Positions 16,284 to 28,620 of a DNA stretch of 64,000 nucleotides are shown here, in pieces (position 1 is the stretch's first letter; every line of letters begins with the position of its first letter). A model generated the notes under the pieces. That model saw nothing but the letters and a program-made list of their open reading frames with translations. It did no database searches and was not told the DNA's origin. Made by a program: the position numbers and the translations under genes. Source of the DNA: Saprospiraceae bacterium (GTDB lineage: Bacteria; Bacteroidota; Bacteroidia; Chitinophagales; Saprospiraceae); the NCBI GenBank assembly GCA_016711125.1, contig JADJTQ010000006.1, forward strand, positions 124,001 to 188,000, in the 5' to 3' direction.

Positions 16284-19200
16284 ATGAAATTGATCAAAGA
16301 AATAGAAAGTGAAGTTCTCCCAGTCTATAACACCTGGCTACATAGCTATCTAAATGGTGACGTGGAGACTTATAATTTCTATTTAGATGACGAATATCAT
16401 TTTATTGGCTCTACCAATAATGAAGTATTTTTAAACCGAACTGACACTACAAATTTCTTTAAAGCAACTGCAGATCAACTTTCGGGAAAGACCGATTTAA
16501 GGAACAACAAAATAACGCTGGAATGCTTTGGCGAACTCGTTTTTGTAACCCAGGTATTTGACGCCTGGTTTCTCAATGGAACCGAATGGGCTTATTATGG
16601 AAGATTTCGGTTTTCCTCTGTTTTACGCGAAAATAAAGAGGGTTGGCGATTTATCTACCAGCATTTTTCGACGACAGACTCAAAAGCAGAGGCAGGAGAA
16701 ACAATTGGCTTTGATAAGGTAAGTGCTGAAAACGAACAACTCCGGGAAGCCGTACAACGCAGAACCAGAGAACTTGAACTAAAAAACAGGGAGCTGGAAA
16801 TTGAAACTGCCCTCCAACGCATTCGGGCACAGGCAACTGCTATGCAGAAATCTTCTGACCTGCTGGATGTAGTGGTTACGATGCGAAGCGAATTTATCAA
16901 ACTAGGTCACGAAGCCCATTACTTCTGGCACATGCTCTACAAGCCTGATAAATACGAGAAAGCGATGACCTCTGGCGATGGCACTCGTATCGGTTTTGTC
17001 ATGGAATTGCCAAGACACATTCACGGAGACATCCCCTTATTGTCCGACTGGGAAAAGGGTGATGAACCCACGGCTGTCTATCCCATGGATACTGAAGAAG
17101 CACTCGCTTATGTGCATAAAATGGTCACGCTTGGTGATTTTCAGCATATAGATCCACAAGCACCCAGTGAAGATGACATTCGCCATATTGGAGGCTTGAC
17201 TTTCATCATGGCACGGACGACTCACGGAGAGATCGGGTATAGTTTGCCAGGGGTGGTTAAAAACCCTCCTTTGGAAGATCTTGATATTCTGGTTCGCTTC
17301 GCTGGCGCATTCGATTTGGCGCATTTGCGTTTTTTGGATTTAGAAAAAGCGGAAGCTCAGGCGAGGGAAGTTCAGATAGAATTGGCTTTGGAAAAAGTTC
17401 GTTCAAGAACCATGGCCATGCAAAAAAGCCACGAACTCAAAGAGGTAATTCAAGTGGTGTATGACCAACTCGTTTTTCTAAATATCCATATAGAACATAC
17501 TGGCTTTATCATTGATTATAAGGCAAACGATGATATGCATATTTGGCTGGCTGACCGACACGAGGTTCCCTCTGAGGTAACCATCCCTTATTTTGATTCA
17601 CCGCATTGGAATAGTTTTATAGCAGCCAAAGAAAGGGGCCTGGATTTCTTTGCCAACCAACTGACTTTTGATGAAAAAAACAAATTTTACAAAGAGCTTT
17701 TGAGTTAATTCCCGGTGTGCCTCAGGAAACATCGGACTACTATTTTAGTTGCCCAGGCCTTGCCATTTCAACTGTGTTGTTTGAGAATGTTGGCCTGTAC
17801 ATCGAGAATTTTTCAGGTATTCCCTATTCGGAAAGTGAGAATAACACACTCATACGTTTTGGAAAAGTATTTCAACAAACCTATACCCGCTTTCTTGATC
17901 TTCAGAAGGCGGAAGCACAAATGAGAGAATCAGAAATAGAGCTGGGACTGGAAAGAGTAAGGGCCAGAACGATGGCAATGCAAAATAGTGATGAGCTACA
18001 GGATGCGGCTATTATATTGTTTCAGCAGTTAAAAAATCTGGGTATTGTAACTGGGAGTTGTGGTTTTAATATCTGGGATAACGAAGAAAAAAATGCAAAA
18101 GTCTGGATGACTTCTCCTGAAGGTGGTTTTCAGGCTCCTTTTAATTTACCCCATACTGAAAGCGCGATATATAAAGCAACATACACATCCATGAGCGCTG
18201 GCGAAGATTTTTTGTAACAGAAATAGCTGGCGAGGCATTGAAAAAACACTTTGACTATTTAAGCACGCTGCCAGGTATTGGCGATGTAATAAGAAAACTG
18301 AGGGCTAATAATTATGTATTTCCTGAGCGAATGATTTACCACTTTGCTTTTTTCAATTGTGGATATTTGTCATTTCATACACATGAGGAGGTTTTGGAAG
18401 CACATGATATCTTCAAGCGCTTTGCCAAAGTATTCCAACAAACCTACACTCGCTTCCTTGACCTGAAAAAAGCGGAGGCACAGGCCAGAGAAGCTCAGAT
18501 TGAAGCAGCTTTGGAAAGAGTCAGAGGTAGAAGCATGGCTATGCATAAAAGTGAGGAACTGGCTGATCTCTCGCTTGAACTAGTAGGTCAAGTTCAGAAA
18601 TTGGGTATTTCTACCTGGTTTTGTGCCTTCAATATCTATGATGATGACGAAAAAGGTTCTCTGGAATGGGGCAGTAATGGCCAAGGTGTATTTCCGAAAT
18701 ATAGAACACCTCGGGAGGGAATTTTTCTTGAATATTATGAAGTAGGCCAAAGCGGAGAGATATTGCTTATTAGAGAAACAGATGAAAAGGCATGTCCTGC
18801 GCACTATGAATACCTATGCAGCTTACCGGGAGTTGGAGAACAATTGCTCAAAATGAAGGCCACTGGCATTTCTTTTCCTACCTCTCAGATCGATCATGTG
18901 GCCTTTTTTAAATATGGGTATATTATTTTTATCACTTTTGATCCTGCACCCGAAGCACATAATATTTTTAAGCGTTTTGCCAAAGTCTTTGAACAAACCT
19001 ATACCCGGTTTCTCGATCTCAAAAAGGCGGAAGCGCAGGCAAGGGAAGCACAGATTGAAGTGGCGCTCGAACGAACTCGTACCCAAAGTATGCTCATGCA
19101 GCATTCCGATGAACTGGATAAAACGATTCAGGTATTTCATGAGCAATTGCATTTGTTGGGTATCGCTTCGGAGTTTTCTTATTTATGGTTACCTGATGAA

Positions 19201-21629
19201 GATAAATCTACTCATTTGTTTTGGGCAACCTGGTTTGAAAATCAAGTAAACAAAAAAGAAAAATTGGAAGGTTCTCCAAACATGAAAACTAAATCGGTAG
19301 TTTATCCGCTTGACAAGACCGAACCTTCGATTGCCGAATGTTACGTCGCTTGGGAAAGTGGGGAAACCATTCACGTCAATCCAATTACGCCCGAAGGTGT
19401 AAAAGATTATTTTAATACCTGGGAGGAATTGCTAAGAGGAGCAGACCAATTCAAAGCTGAAAATTATCAAGACGGTGTTTACTATGTGGATGCGTATATG
19501 AAATATGGATGCTTCGGCATCATGATCAGAACACTACTTTCTGAAGATGAGAAAAATATATTGAGCCGATTCACCAAAGAATTTGAACGAGCCTATACTC
19601 GTTTTCTCGATCTGCAAAAAGCAGAAGCACAAGCGAGAGAAGCACAGATAAACCTATCCGTCGAAAGGGTACGGGCCAAAGCATTGGCGATGCACAAATC
19701 TGAAGAGATTTTAGAAGTGGTGGGAACACTTAAAGACGAAGTGATGGCATTAGATATCCCAGATGTGATTGCAGCCACAATTTTCCTAGATGAAGGCCAT
19801 GACAAGGTGAGAATGTGGGAGTTGTCTTCTCTGGAAAAGGTCAATGATGGCTATCAGCTACCTTTTGACATCACTTTCAATCTCAAAAAAAGAGATCCCA
19901 ATTTGTATGTAAAACGAATTTGGGAAAATCCAGAAAGCTATTTTTTAGAAATGCAAAATGAAAAAGATTTCGAAAGATATGTGGAATGGCTACGAGAAAA
20001 CGATAAAACAAGTGTGGGTGATAAAATTGAAAAATATATTGAGCAGACACAATTAAAACAATTGCATCATGTAGTAAAGAAGCTGAACAATGGAAAATTA
20101 GTCATCGATTTATTAAATCTTCCTTCGGATGAAATGGAAAGCATACTAACTAAAATCGGGGCCGCTTTCGATTTGGCATATACTCGCTTTATCGATCTGA
20201 AAAAGCAGAAGCACAAGCTAGGGAAGCTCAAATTGAAGCAGCTTTAGAAAAAGTTAGAAGCCATACCATGGCCATGCAGCATCCGGATGAGTTGGAAAAA
20301 GTGGTGACTATTGTGGTAGAAAAATTAAAGGATTTAGGGGTAGTCCTAGATGCCAATGGCGTTATCATTTGTACTTATTTTAAAGACTCAAAAGATGTCG
20401 TTCATTGGATGGCATCACCGGATTTTACTTTTTCTGGTCGTTACCTGTTGCCTTATTTTGACCATCCGATCTTTAATGATGCATGGAACTCAAGATTAAA
20501 TGGGGACGAATACTTTTCTAAAGCCTTTTCTGTAGAGGAAAAAAATAGCTTTTTTAAACATGCTTTCGAACACTCTGATTATCGAAAATTTCCTAATGAG
20601 TTTAAAGAGTGGATTTTTCAGAATGACAAGCACTCGCTCTCCTTTGCCTGGTCAAAAAATTCGGCCATCCTCCTTCCTTCCCATACCGGTGTCGTACCAA
20701 ACGAATCAGACATTGAAATATTAAAGCGCTTTGTCAAAGTTTTTGAGCAAGCATATATTCGTTTTCTTGACCTGCAGGTGAAAGAAGAACAAGCAGCAAT
20801 GCTCTTTAAAGAAAAGCAACGATTAGAAAAAGCATTGGACCATCTTCAAAACACTCAAAAGCAGCTCATCCAATCGGAAAAAATGGCCTCCCTGGGAGAA
20901 CTCACTGCAGGGATCGCCCATGAGATTCAAAACCCTTTGAATTTCGTAAATAATTTTTCTGAATTGAGTAATGAATTGTTGGTGGAAATGAATGAGGAAC
21001 TTGCAAAAGGAGATTTGGAAGAAGCCAAGGCCATCGCAAGTGACATCAGGCAAAATCTTGAAAAGATATATCACCATGGTAAACGTGCAGACAACATTGT
21101 GAAAAGTATGATACAACACAGTCGAAATAGTAGCGCAACAAAAGAACTAACCGACATCAATAAATTAACTGACGAATTTTTTCGATTGGCTTATCATGGG
21201 CTGAGGGCAAAGGATAAATCATTTAACGCAAAATTGATTACGGATTATGACGATAAGGTAGGAAGTTTACCTATCATTGCTCAAGACATGGGACGAGTGA
21301 TTTTAAATCTAATCACCAATGCTTTTTATACGGTCAATGAGAAAAAAATACAACAATCAAAGGGATTCAACCCCACTGTGACTGTCACTACGAAGAAAAC
21401 GGATGATCAAATTTTAATTGCTGTCGAAGACAATGGTAACGGTATTCCCCAACCTGTTTTGGAAAAAATATTTCAGCCTTTTTTTACCACTAAACCAACT
21501 GGACAAGGAACCGGCTTAGGGTTGTCACTGGCATTTGATATTGTCACGAAAGGTCATGGCGGAGAATTGAAAGTGGAGACCACAGCAGGAGAAGGAAGTT
21601 CTTTTATAATTTCTATTCCCAGCCAGTAG
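16284..21629 (+). CDS. Giant multi-module sensor histidine kinase (SnoaL-like + 7 sensory modules + kinase), three frameshifts
   Basis: The reconstructed length is about 1,782 aa. Residues 1-~130 look like an NTF2/SnoaL-type domain (LNGDVETYNFYLDD..., EGWRFIYQHFS). Then come seven repeats of one unit. Each opens with a coiled coil of the type AEAQAREAQIEAALERVRSR.MAM..S.EL, followed by a ~150-aa GAF-like alpha/beta sensor, and closes with RFAKVFEQTYTRFLDL. The C-terminus has the H-box GELTAGIAHEIQNPLNF (His ~1545), N-box DMGRVILNLITNAF, DNGNGIP, PFFTTKPTGQGTGLGLSL and GHGGEL. No membrane segment or receiver domain is seen, so a cytoplasmic kinase with an unlinked partner is likely. One base is missing in each of the runs 17698-17701 (T), 18208-18213 (T) and 20200-20204 (A). 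Confidence 0.85.
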
Positions 21630-21752
21630 ATTTTTTTCTTACGATGAAATAAAGTACCGCTTTCCGGGTATTTATTTGGGTGTTTAGAGCTGGGCAGTTG
21701 CGGTCATTAGTCAAGGTTAACATGATTTCAAATGGACCAAAGAGTTGGACGA

Positions 21753-23926
21753 TTATTTAAACCAGTAAGATAACTTGACAGCCAAGCCCCTGTTTTTATT
21801 GGTGAAATCACCCGTGTATGAATTTCCGGTATAAATAATAAACAGATCCGAGACAGGGGCAAAGCGCCATTGAAACCTGATGTTCAAATTAAAGTTTTCA
21901 ATCTGGTTGTTATATTGAGCGAAAGTTGTAATGAATAATTTATCGGTTAGGGTGAGATCAAGTTTGGGCCCTATTAAGAAAAGCTTGGCGCTGCTATAGG
22001 GATTTGGAAGAGTTATATCATTATAATTTGCTGCAACTGAAATACTTCCATAGGGTTGTACCCGGTAATTCAAAGTAGTTCCAAAAGTCAGTCTGGTTCC
22101 GTTATAATAGCCTCCATAGCCACCATTGAATTCGTAATAAAATAGGCGGCGTGTGTCAGAAGCGAAACTGGTACTGGCACTTTTCCAATCATAATTACTT
22201 CCGTTTTCAAGTTTAGCCCACCCGTATTGGTGGGATCAAAAGATCGGTTGAGCTTGACGAATTGTTCAGTCATCTGTAAAGTCAGTTGATTTCTGTTTCT
22301 CCAGCCAATCAAATATCCAAGCTGAGTCTGCCGGTCAGTCATATCCAGTTGCGGGTTAAGAATAATCTCGAATTCAGCATTTGGCCCGTGAGTCAGGACT
22401 TTACTATTGGCAGGGTAAAAAGTATATGCTAAAGATGGAGACGACTCTAGATAACCACTTCGTCTAATGTAGCCTACCTCTGCCACATAATCGGAGCCGA
22501 CCCATGACTGGTCAAAGGCGGCCTTAAAATACGGTGTGGAGTATAGAATACTGCCGAAAGTAGCTGTCGAGTTGCCAGAAACACCGGGATAAAATGCCTG
22601 ATGATAAAAAACCTTGCCGGTCCACCTATCGTTCGGACTTGCCACATTATATTCCAGTCCGGCCACTGTGTTGGATTTATACCCTGAATATAATGTGTCG
22701 ATATAATCGCTGGTAACTAATTTATTGACAAGAAATGCCACAATATTTGACCTACTAAAAACACCTCTTTGTAAAACTGCGGCTGAAAAATTGGCTGACG
22801 GTATATTATCCTGTGATAACGTTTGCATATCCATCAATCCGATTCTCCAGTCTCCAAGCTGTCCGCTTAACCTGCCACCTCCTAATACCGGTGCATTAAG
22901 CCCGATTCTCCTTGAAAAGAAAGGCTGAATACCGCTTTTCCCGAGGTTGGCAAACAAATCGGTGTTTTCAAGAAAGAATTGTCTTCTTTCTGGAAAAAAG
23001 AGTTCAAAACGGTCGAGGTTTGTTACCTGCTCGTCTTGCTCCACCTGGGAATAATCCGGGTTTACCGTGAGATCGAGATTTAGCGAGGTTGACAGGATCA
23101 TTTTGGCATCAAATCCGGCATCGCCATTCCACTTTGTCTGTCCGTCGGCCTCGTTATTAACAGAAGACTTGCTTGCAATGTATGGAATCAGTGAAAATCC
23201 CAGACCTACTTTCTGTAGTGGTTCATCCCAGATAAGGGTTCCGGCAAAAGCCAGATTATTGTGCTTTGCCTGACGGGGCATTGGTGCCCATGCCGATTTT
23301 TCGTTGGTTTTCAGATCAAGACGTCCAAAATTTATTCCCCATATTTGCGATCCTTCAAAATAGCGGATGCTTCGAAAAGGAATGCTTATCTCCGTTGTCC
23401 AGCGATCATCGTAGCTTTTTACCGCCGACTTCCACTTGGTATCCCAGGTATATGCTACCTCGTCTCCGTTTGATTCTATCCCATCTCTTTGAACTCCTGC
23501 CTCGGAAACACCAAATGCAAAACCATTTGTAAGGTCGTTATACGTGTCAATAAAGAACATAAAGTTGTCATTGCTGCCAAAGTTCCAATCCCTTCTTAAA
23601 GATTGAATGGGTCTTTTGCCGGGAGAGGGATCATAGCAGATAGAGGCAATATATAAGTTGCTTTGGTCATATGTGACCATAACTTCAGTCTGTGCTATTG
23701 CATAACCGGTGTCAGTAGGAGTAACACGGTGGAACTTTCCAACAAGTTCCGCTGTCTTCCATGGCTCTTCATCAAAAACACCATCGAGTAATAGTGGTTT
23801 ATCTGTCTTTTTTATATGAACCTGGTATTTTTCACGGTTAATGCCGTTTGTTTGAGAGAAAAGAAATGTTTTCCCAATCAAAAGGAAAGCTATGAAGGTC
23901 AGCAACCTGAAACGACCCATAGTCAT
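21753..23926 (-). CDS. DUF5916 protein with CBM9-like N-terminal domain, one frameshift
   Basis: About 724 aa when reconstructed. A signal peptide (LLTFIAFLLIGKTFLFSQ) is followed by a CBM9-like domain (KPLLLDGVFDEEPWKTAELVGKF, TEISIPFRSIRYFE). Next is the DUF5916 region with FFPERRQFFLENTDLFA and many amphipathic strands ending in aromatic residues, consistent with an outer-membrane beta barrel ending in YWFK. One base is missing near 22200-22203, which moves the last ~150 residues (NYRVQPYGSISVAANYND...) into another frame. The family is common in Bacteroidota and its ligand is unknown. It stands convergent with the giant kinase. Confidence 0.85.
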
Positions 23927-24623
23927 TCATTCTTGATTAAGTCATTAAAATGGTTTCTTCCCATAATTCGAAAAAGCAATCTGCCAGATAGTTACTTTAA
24001 AATGTTCTCTCAAAATGTTTTTTAAGCAAAAGTGTCAGATGTACAGCTAGCATTACAGCAATTATTGGCCAGACCATCAGGATACCGATGACCGTTGCTA
24101 AACTGTATCTATTTAATTTGTGTGTTCATCGATAATCCAAATTACTACTGGTTAATGGTTAACAAAATTGAAGATAAATACACAGGAACTCTCAGAGACT
24201 GGTACTCCCCTCAAAATCGAAGCAAAGGCTAAGTTGGGCAAAACTTGACTTAAGTTTATAATAATTGGGAAGGAAGTTGAAAATTCAGACCGAATTCAAA
24301 CTCAAAGCATCCTTCATGCATCTGATTAGGGTGATTAGACCAAAACCCCGGGATGTGGAATTTGCTGCCAGGTACCTCGGGCACCAAGATGTCATGGTTG
24401 TCTTAAATCAGGATTGTTGTTAGGTCAACCAGATTAGCAGTTATGAATAACTTAATTTGACGGTCCCATTTGGATGCTGCCATTTTCGAATTCAAGCGAA
24501 TAGAACGCTTTAGAGATTGGGATAATTTTTGGTTCAAACCTTTATAAAATGGATTCTAGAGATGAGAATCAACTCGATCTCATTTGTTAGTGTTAATTTT
24601 AATTCAAACTTATCGAATATAAC
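23927..24623. other. Gene-free stretch between divergent genes
   Basis: About 700 bases between the divergently transcribed DUF5916 and carboxylesterase genes. It must hold both promoters, but no convincing TTG...TAnnTTTG pair was found. I see no coding potential or strong repeats. Confidence 0.4.
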
Positions 24624-26300
24624 ATGAATTGCATGCCATCAAGAAGACGATTTCTCTCACAGACTTCCTTATCAGTCGCAGGTTTTATGTTAATTCCAAA
24701 CCTTGGGTTTGCCAACAGGTCATCCAATAAATTAGATTTTGTACAGGTCGAGACCAGGTATGGCAAACTGAAGGGTTTTCGGGATAATGGAGTGAATATT
24801 TTTAAAGGAGTCCCTGACGCTGGAAGTGTTTCGGGAGTCCGTCGTTTCCGTAGACCAGCACCGTTGCAGCCGTGGGCCGGAGTCAGGGATGCTATGCAAC
24901 TGGGTCCGCCATCAATGCAAAATCCAGTCCAGACGCATGGGATTAATGAGCCAGATCCACAGGAAGACTGTCTGGTCTTAAATATCTGGACCCCGGCTAC
25001 TGATCATGGCAATCGGCCGGTTATGTTTTATAATCACGGAGGTGGTTTTTCTCATGGATCTGGGGGCAGTGCTTCGCAGGATGGTGCAAATCTTGCCCGC
25101 AATTTTAATGTGGTTGTGGTCGAGACCAATCATCGTCTGGGTCTAATGGGCTATTTGTATCTGGATCAAATAGCGGGAGGAGAGTATACCGGGTCTGGTA
25201 ACATGGGACTGCTGGATATTGTCGAAGGATTGAAATGGGTTCACGAGAATATCGTGCAATTCGGTGGTGATCCTGATAATGTGATGATTTTTGGTGAATC
25301 GGGTGGTGGAGCAAAAACATCTTGTCTCTACGCAATGCCAGTGGCGGCCCCTTATTTTAACAAAGCCTCGATTGAAAGTGGTCCGGGCATCCGTATGACT
25401 GAGCCGGAAATAGCCGATCAAACCACCCATCTTTTATTGAAAGAATTAAACATTCCGGTGAATAGCTGGCAAAAATTACTGGAAGTACCAATTGCCGACT
25501 TGATGGAAATGCAAGTTAAATTGCTAAAAATTGATCCTCAAAACCCATCGGTTAAATCAATTGGCATAGGCCCAGCAAGACCTGGTTCTTTTAGCCCGGT
25601 AGTTGACGGAATATCATTGCCACAACATCCATTTGATCCGGTAGCTCCGTCATTATCTGTCAATAAACCATTGATGATAGGATGGAATGAAGATGAATAT
25701 ACTTTTTTTGGTATGGTAAGCAAAGATCTGGAATCGTTTAATCTGGATGAATCCGAATTAAAAACCAGACTGGAACAACGGTATGGAAAAGATGCAGAAT
25801 CTATCTTGAAAACCTATAAAATGACCAGGCCAACAGCAACGCCCAGCAATATCCATTGTGAAATCGCTACCATGGCCTTTTCGGGTTTAGGATCCATCTA
25901 TATTGCTGAAAAAAAAGCCGCTCAAAATGGTGCTCCTGCCTATCTGTATAATTTCGGCTATAAATCCGAGCTTAAAATTCCAGGCACTGATTACGAATTT
26001 GGTACTCCACACGCGATGGATATCCCTTTTAAATTTAATAACCTGGTGGAGAGTAAAGGGGGCAATTCATCCTGGGTTCAGGGCGGTAACCGACCAGAAC
26101 GATTTGCTGCATCTCATAACATGGCTGAAATGTGGACCTCCTTCGCCAAAACCGGAAAACCTGGAGCTAAAGGTCAACCGGAGTGGCCATCTTACACCTT
26201 ACCTAACAGACCTACCATGAAAATAGATCATCATTGCGAAGTTATTATGAATCGCAACGGTGATGAAAGGGAAATGTGGAGATCTAAGGGCTATTTATAA
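24624..26300 (+). CDS. Type-B carboxylesterase (para-nitrobenzyl esterase-like)
   Basis: 558 aa. A Tat-type signal (SRRRFLSQTSLSVAGFML) precedes the mature enzyme; ATG 24633 (MPSRRRF) is an alternative start. Family landmarks are present: YGKLKGFRDNGVNIFKGVP, EDCLVLNIWTP, the oxyanion HGGGF, and the nucleophile elbow FGESGGGAKTS (Ser ~217). The acid is expected in the region WNEDEY (~350) and the His in GTPHAMDIPF (~465). The length matches the ~500-550 aa of the family. It is exported and probably hydrolyses a carboxylic ester. It appears monocistronic. Confidence 0.9.
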   Translation: MNCMPSRRRFLSQTSLSVAGFMLIPNLGFANRSSNKLDFVQVETRYGKLKGFRDNGVNIFKGVPDAGSVSGVRRFRRPAPLQPWAGVRDAMQLGPPSMQNPVQTHGINEPDPQEDCLVLNIWTPATDHGNRPVMFYNHGGGFSHGSGGSASQDGANLARNFNVVVVETNHRLGLMGYLYLDQIAGGEYTGSGNMGLLDIVEGLKWVHENIVQFGGDPDNVMIFGESGGGAKTSCLYAMPVAAPYFNKASIESGPGIRMTEPEIADQTTHLLLKELNIPVNSWQKLLEVPIADLMEMQVKLLKIDPQNPSVKSIGIGPARPGSFSPVVDGISLPQHPFDPVAPSLSVNKPLMIGWNEDEYTFFGMVSKDLESFNLDESELKTRLEQRYGKDAESILKTYKMTRPTATPSNIHCEIATMAFSGLGSIYIAEKKAAQNGAPAYLYNFGYKSELKIPGTDYEFGTPHAMDIPFKFNNLVESKGGNSSWVQGGNRPERFAASHNMAEMWTSFAKTGKPGAKGQPEWPSYTLPNRPTMKIDHHCEVIMNRNGDEREMWRSKGYL

Positions 26301-26489
26301 GCGAGTGATTATAAATTTGATAAAGTCAGTTTGTAGGACAAAATTTAGTAAAAAATTATTCCCTTATAAAATATTCGGACGTATAAAACGTCGTAATAAG
26401 ACTGTATTTGATTTCGGATGCAGAATTCAAGTCAAATATTTGTTTCCGCATCCGCAAGGATGGATTTATTCGTGATATATAGAAAATTG

Positions 26490-26627
26490 ATGCTAATGAA
26501 ATGCTGTAATTTCGTATTACTTCTTCTACTTTTCTCTACACATTGGTGCTGTCAAAAGGAAAGCAGGGGTTTCATGAGCTTGAATATGGATGAGGTGACT
26601 GCCGGTCATCGAAAAAGGATTTTATGA
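26490..26627 (+). pseudogene. Lipoprotein N-terminal fragment
   Basis: 45 residues beginning MLMKCCNFVLLLLLFSTHWCC, a strong lipoprotein-type signal, and ending abruptly at TGA after HRKRIL. The reading runs directly into IS21-type IstB sequence. It is therefore probably a lipoprotein gene interrupted by an insertion sequence, of which only the fragments remain. The downstream half of the lipoprotein was not found. Confidence 0.4.
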
Positions 26628-26811
26628 TCTTTTAGAGCTGATTGAGGAGCTTCATTCTTTAGAAGGCCACCATATCTAGTCAATTACCGATAGCCACCTG
26701 GAATCATGCAATTGGAGATGAAACTATTGCTGATGCTATTCTGGCCCGATTATACATACGTCGCATAGGGTCGAGTTAAAAGGTGAAAGCATGAGAAGGA
26801 AAAAATTGTAA
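26611..26811 (+). pseudogene. IS21-type IstB ATPase remnant (C-terminus)
   Basis: Across frames the sequence encodes DFYDLLELIEELHS, then SSQLPIATWNHAIGDETIADAILAR, then HRVELKGESMRRKKL and TAA at 26809-26811. This is the typical end of IstB, the AAA+ helper of IS21 transposition. At least two frameshifts break it, and the N-terminal ATPase motifs and IstA are absent. It is an old insertion-sequence scar. Confidence 0.6.
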
Positions 26812-26899
26812 TTTTGTCCTGCCATTATGTTCTTTGCATATGTTGAAAAATTAGGGGGGCAATATCACCCGAATATCCAAATTTTAGAGGTCAAAAATT

Positions 26900-27742
26900 A
26901 TGAACACTTCAATATCGTTTTTTGTAATTACATCGTTAATATTTACTGCTGTACTCACAACAGAACTCTCTGGCCAAATAGTTGACATTGAATCTACTAA
27001 GCAGGGCTTTCTACCTCCGAGAATGTCCAGCTCACAAAGAGATTCCATAGCATCTCCAAGTGAAGGAATGATTATATATAACACTAGCTCAGGATTAATC
27101 AATTATTATGACGGGTTTGCTTTATCATGGCTTTCATTACATCCAGATTCACATACAAGTGTCATGGATTACTTCCTAAGCTTGCCCAACGGCATACAGA
27201 CGCTTTTAGATGCCGGAGAAACCCCATTCAATATTATCAATACAGATGTACCTACAATAGACTTTATGGGCCTGAATTATGCTGGGGGCATTATATTCTA
27301 CATGGAGCCAGATGGAACTGGATTGGTGGCGGCACCTACGGATCAAAGCACAAGTGCAGGATCCGAATGGGGATGTTTTGAAACATTAATCTCCGGGGCC
27401 GATGGTACAGCTATAGGGACAGGTGCGCAAAATACAATAGACATACAATCAGATTGTACAACAACTGGCATCGCAGCCTATATATGCGCCAATCTGGATC
27501 TGAATGGGTTTAATGACTGGTTTTTACCATCTAAGGACGAACTGAATGAAATGTATATGAAGATCGGGCAGGGAGCAAGTGGAGCAAATATTAATATCGG
27601 TGGTTTTGCAGATTTGCGTTATTGGAGTTCGTCAGAGTTCAATGCTTTCGCTGCTTGGCGGCAGGATTTCTTTGTTGACGATGATGTGTTGCCAGACGCT
27701 AAGTCCTCTTACAGGCTTGTGCGTGCTATTCGCGCTTTTTAG
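26900..27742 (+). CDS. Secreted DUF1566 (Lcl C-terminal-type) protein
   Basis: 280 aa. A signal peptide (ISFFVITSLIFTAVLTTELSGQ) is followed by an N-terminal segment with QGFLPPRMSSSQRDSI...PSEGMIIYNTSSG, typical of Bacteroidota surface proteins with a 'fibre-like' start. The C-terminal half has the DUF1566 signature: GGIIFYM...GLVAAPTDQS, FNDWFLPSKDELNEMY, LRYWSSSE, AW..DFF and YRLVRAIRAF. The fold is C-type-lectin-like. The ligand is unknown. No sorting signal was recognised at the C-terminus. Confidence 0.8.
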   Translation: MNTSISFFVITSLIFTAVLTTELSGQIVDIESTKQGFLPPRMSSSQRDSIASPSEGMIIYNTSSGLINYYDGFALSWLSLHPDSHTSVMDYFLSLPNGIQTLLDAGETPFNIINTDVPTIDFMGLNYAGGIIFYMEPDGTGLVAAPTDQSTSAGSEWGCFETLISGADGTAIGTGAQNTIDIQSDCTTTGIAAYICANLDLNGFNDWFLPSKDELNEMYMKIGQGASGANINIGGFADLRYWSSSEFNAFAAWRQDFFVDDDVLPDAKSSYRLVRAIRAF

Positions 27743-27847
27743 CAATTAGTCCTTTTAACAATTAAAATCTTTAATGTGATTTACCTGTATATAAAGACGC
27801 ATATCTGTTGATTTCGAAGATTTATGAGTACACCAAAGATTTCCTAA

Positions 27848-28597
27848 AGAATTCAAATATACATTGGGTCAAGATCACAAGCGTTTGGCCTTCCCGTTGT
27901 TGGTGAAACCTGGGATGGTGGCTTTAATGATATTTACGGTTTTCACGTGAGGAAAGAGCATTTTTTCGAAGCTCTGGATAGTGCTAAAAGTGGAGTAATC
28001 GAAGAAGGCAATGTAGGTGGTGGCATCTGGTATGTGGCTTTATGGTTTTAAAGGGGGTACCGGCTCATCTTCAAGGATAATTACTATAGATTCTAGAGAA
28101 TATACTATTGGAGTTCTAGCCCAAACAAATTTTGGAGACCGAGATGAGTTGGTTGTGGCCGGAGTGCCTATTGGTAAGGAAATTCAAGATTTGCAACCAA
28201 TTTTTAGAGATCCGAGATCGGATGGATCATTAATTGTAATTGTTGCCACCGACGCACCTTTGCTGCCAAATTATTTAAAACAAGTTGCCAAGATGGTGTC
28301 GCTGGGTATGGCGAGAACGGGAAGCTCAAGTGGTAACAGCTCAGGAGATATTTTTCTGGCGTTTTCTACGGTTGAGCCGACTTTCAATAAAGAGTATACA
28401 GAGATGAATTGGAAAGTGATTCCAAAATGGCATTTAGACCCCATCTCAAAGCAACCGTTTATGCTACGGAAGAAGCTATTATAAATGCACCTATTGCAGC
28501 AGAGACGATGACAGGTGCCAATGGAAATAAAATGTACGAGTGTCCGGAAGATCGACTTGTAGAAATTCTCAAAAGGTATAATAGAATAAAGGAATAA
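27848..28597 (+). pseudogene. P1-family peptidase (DmpA/BapA-like), truncated and frameshifted
   Basis: The remaining sequence corresponds to the central and C-terminal parts: GLPVVGETWDGGFNDIYGFHV, EEGNVGGG, YGFKGGTGSSSR (the nucleophile region), VLAQTNFGDRDELVVAG, SDGSLIVIVATDAPLLPNYLKQ, GNSSGDIFLAFST and a tail with ATEEAIINA.IAAETMTGANGN. The N-terminal third of the family is missing, and a stop lies upstream at 27845. An extra base near 28024-28027 and a missing one in the C run 28439-28442 shift the frame. P1 enzymes are self-processing aminopeptidases; this copy is probably dead because the start is lost. Confidence 0.7.
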
Positions 28598-28620
28598 ATT
28601 TCGGGATAATCAGTGCCAAC

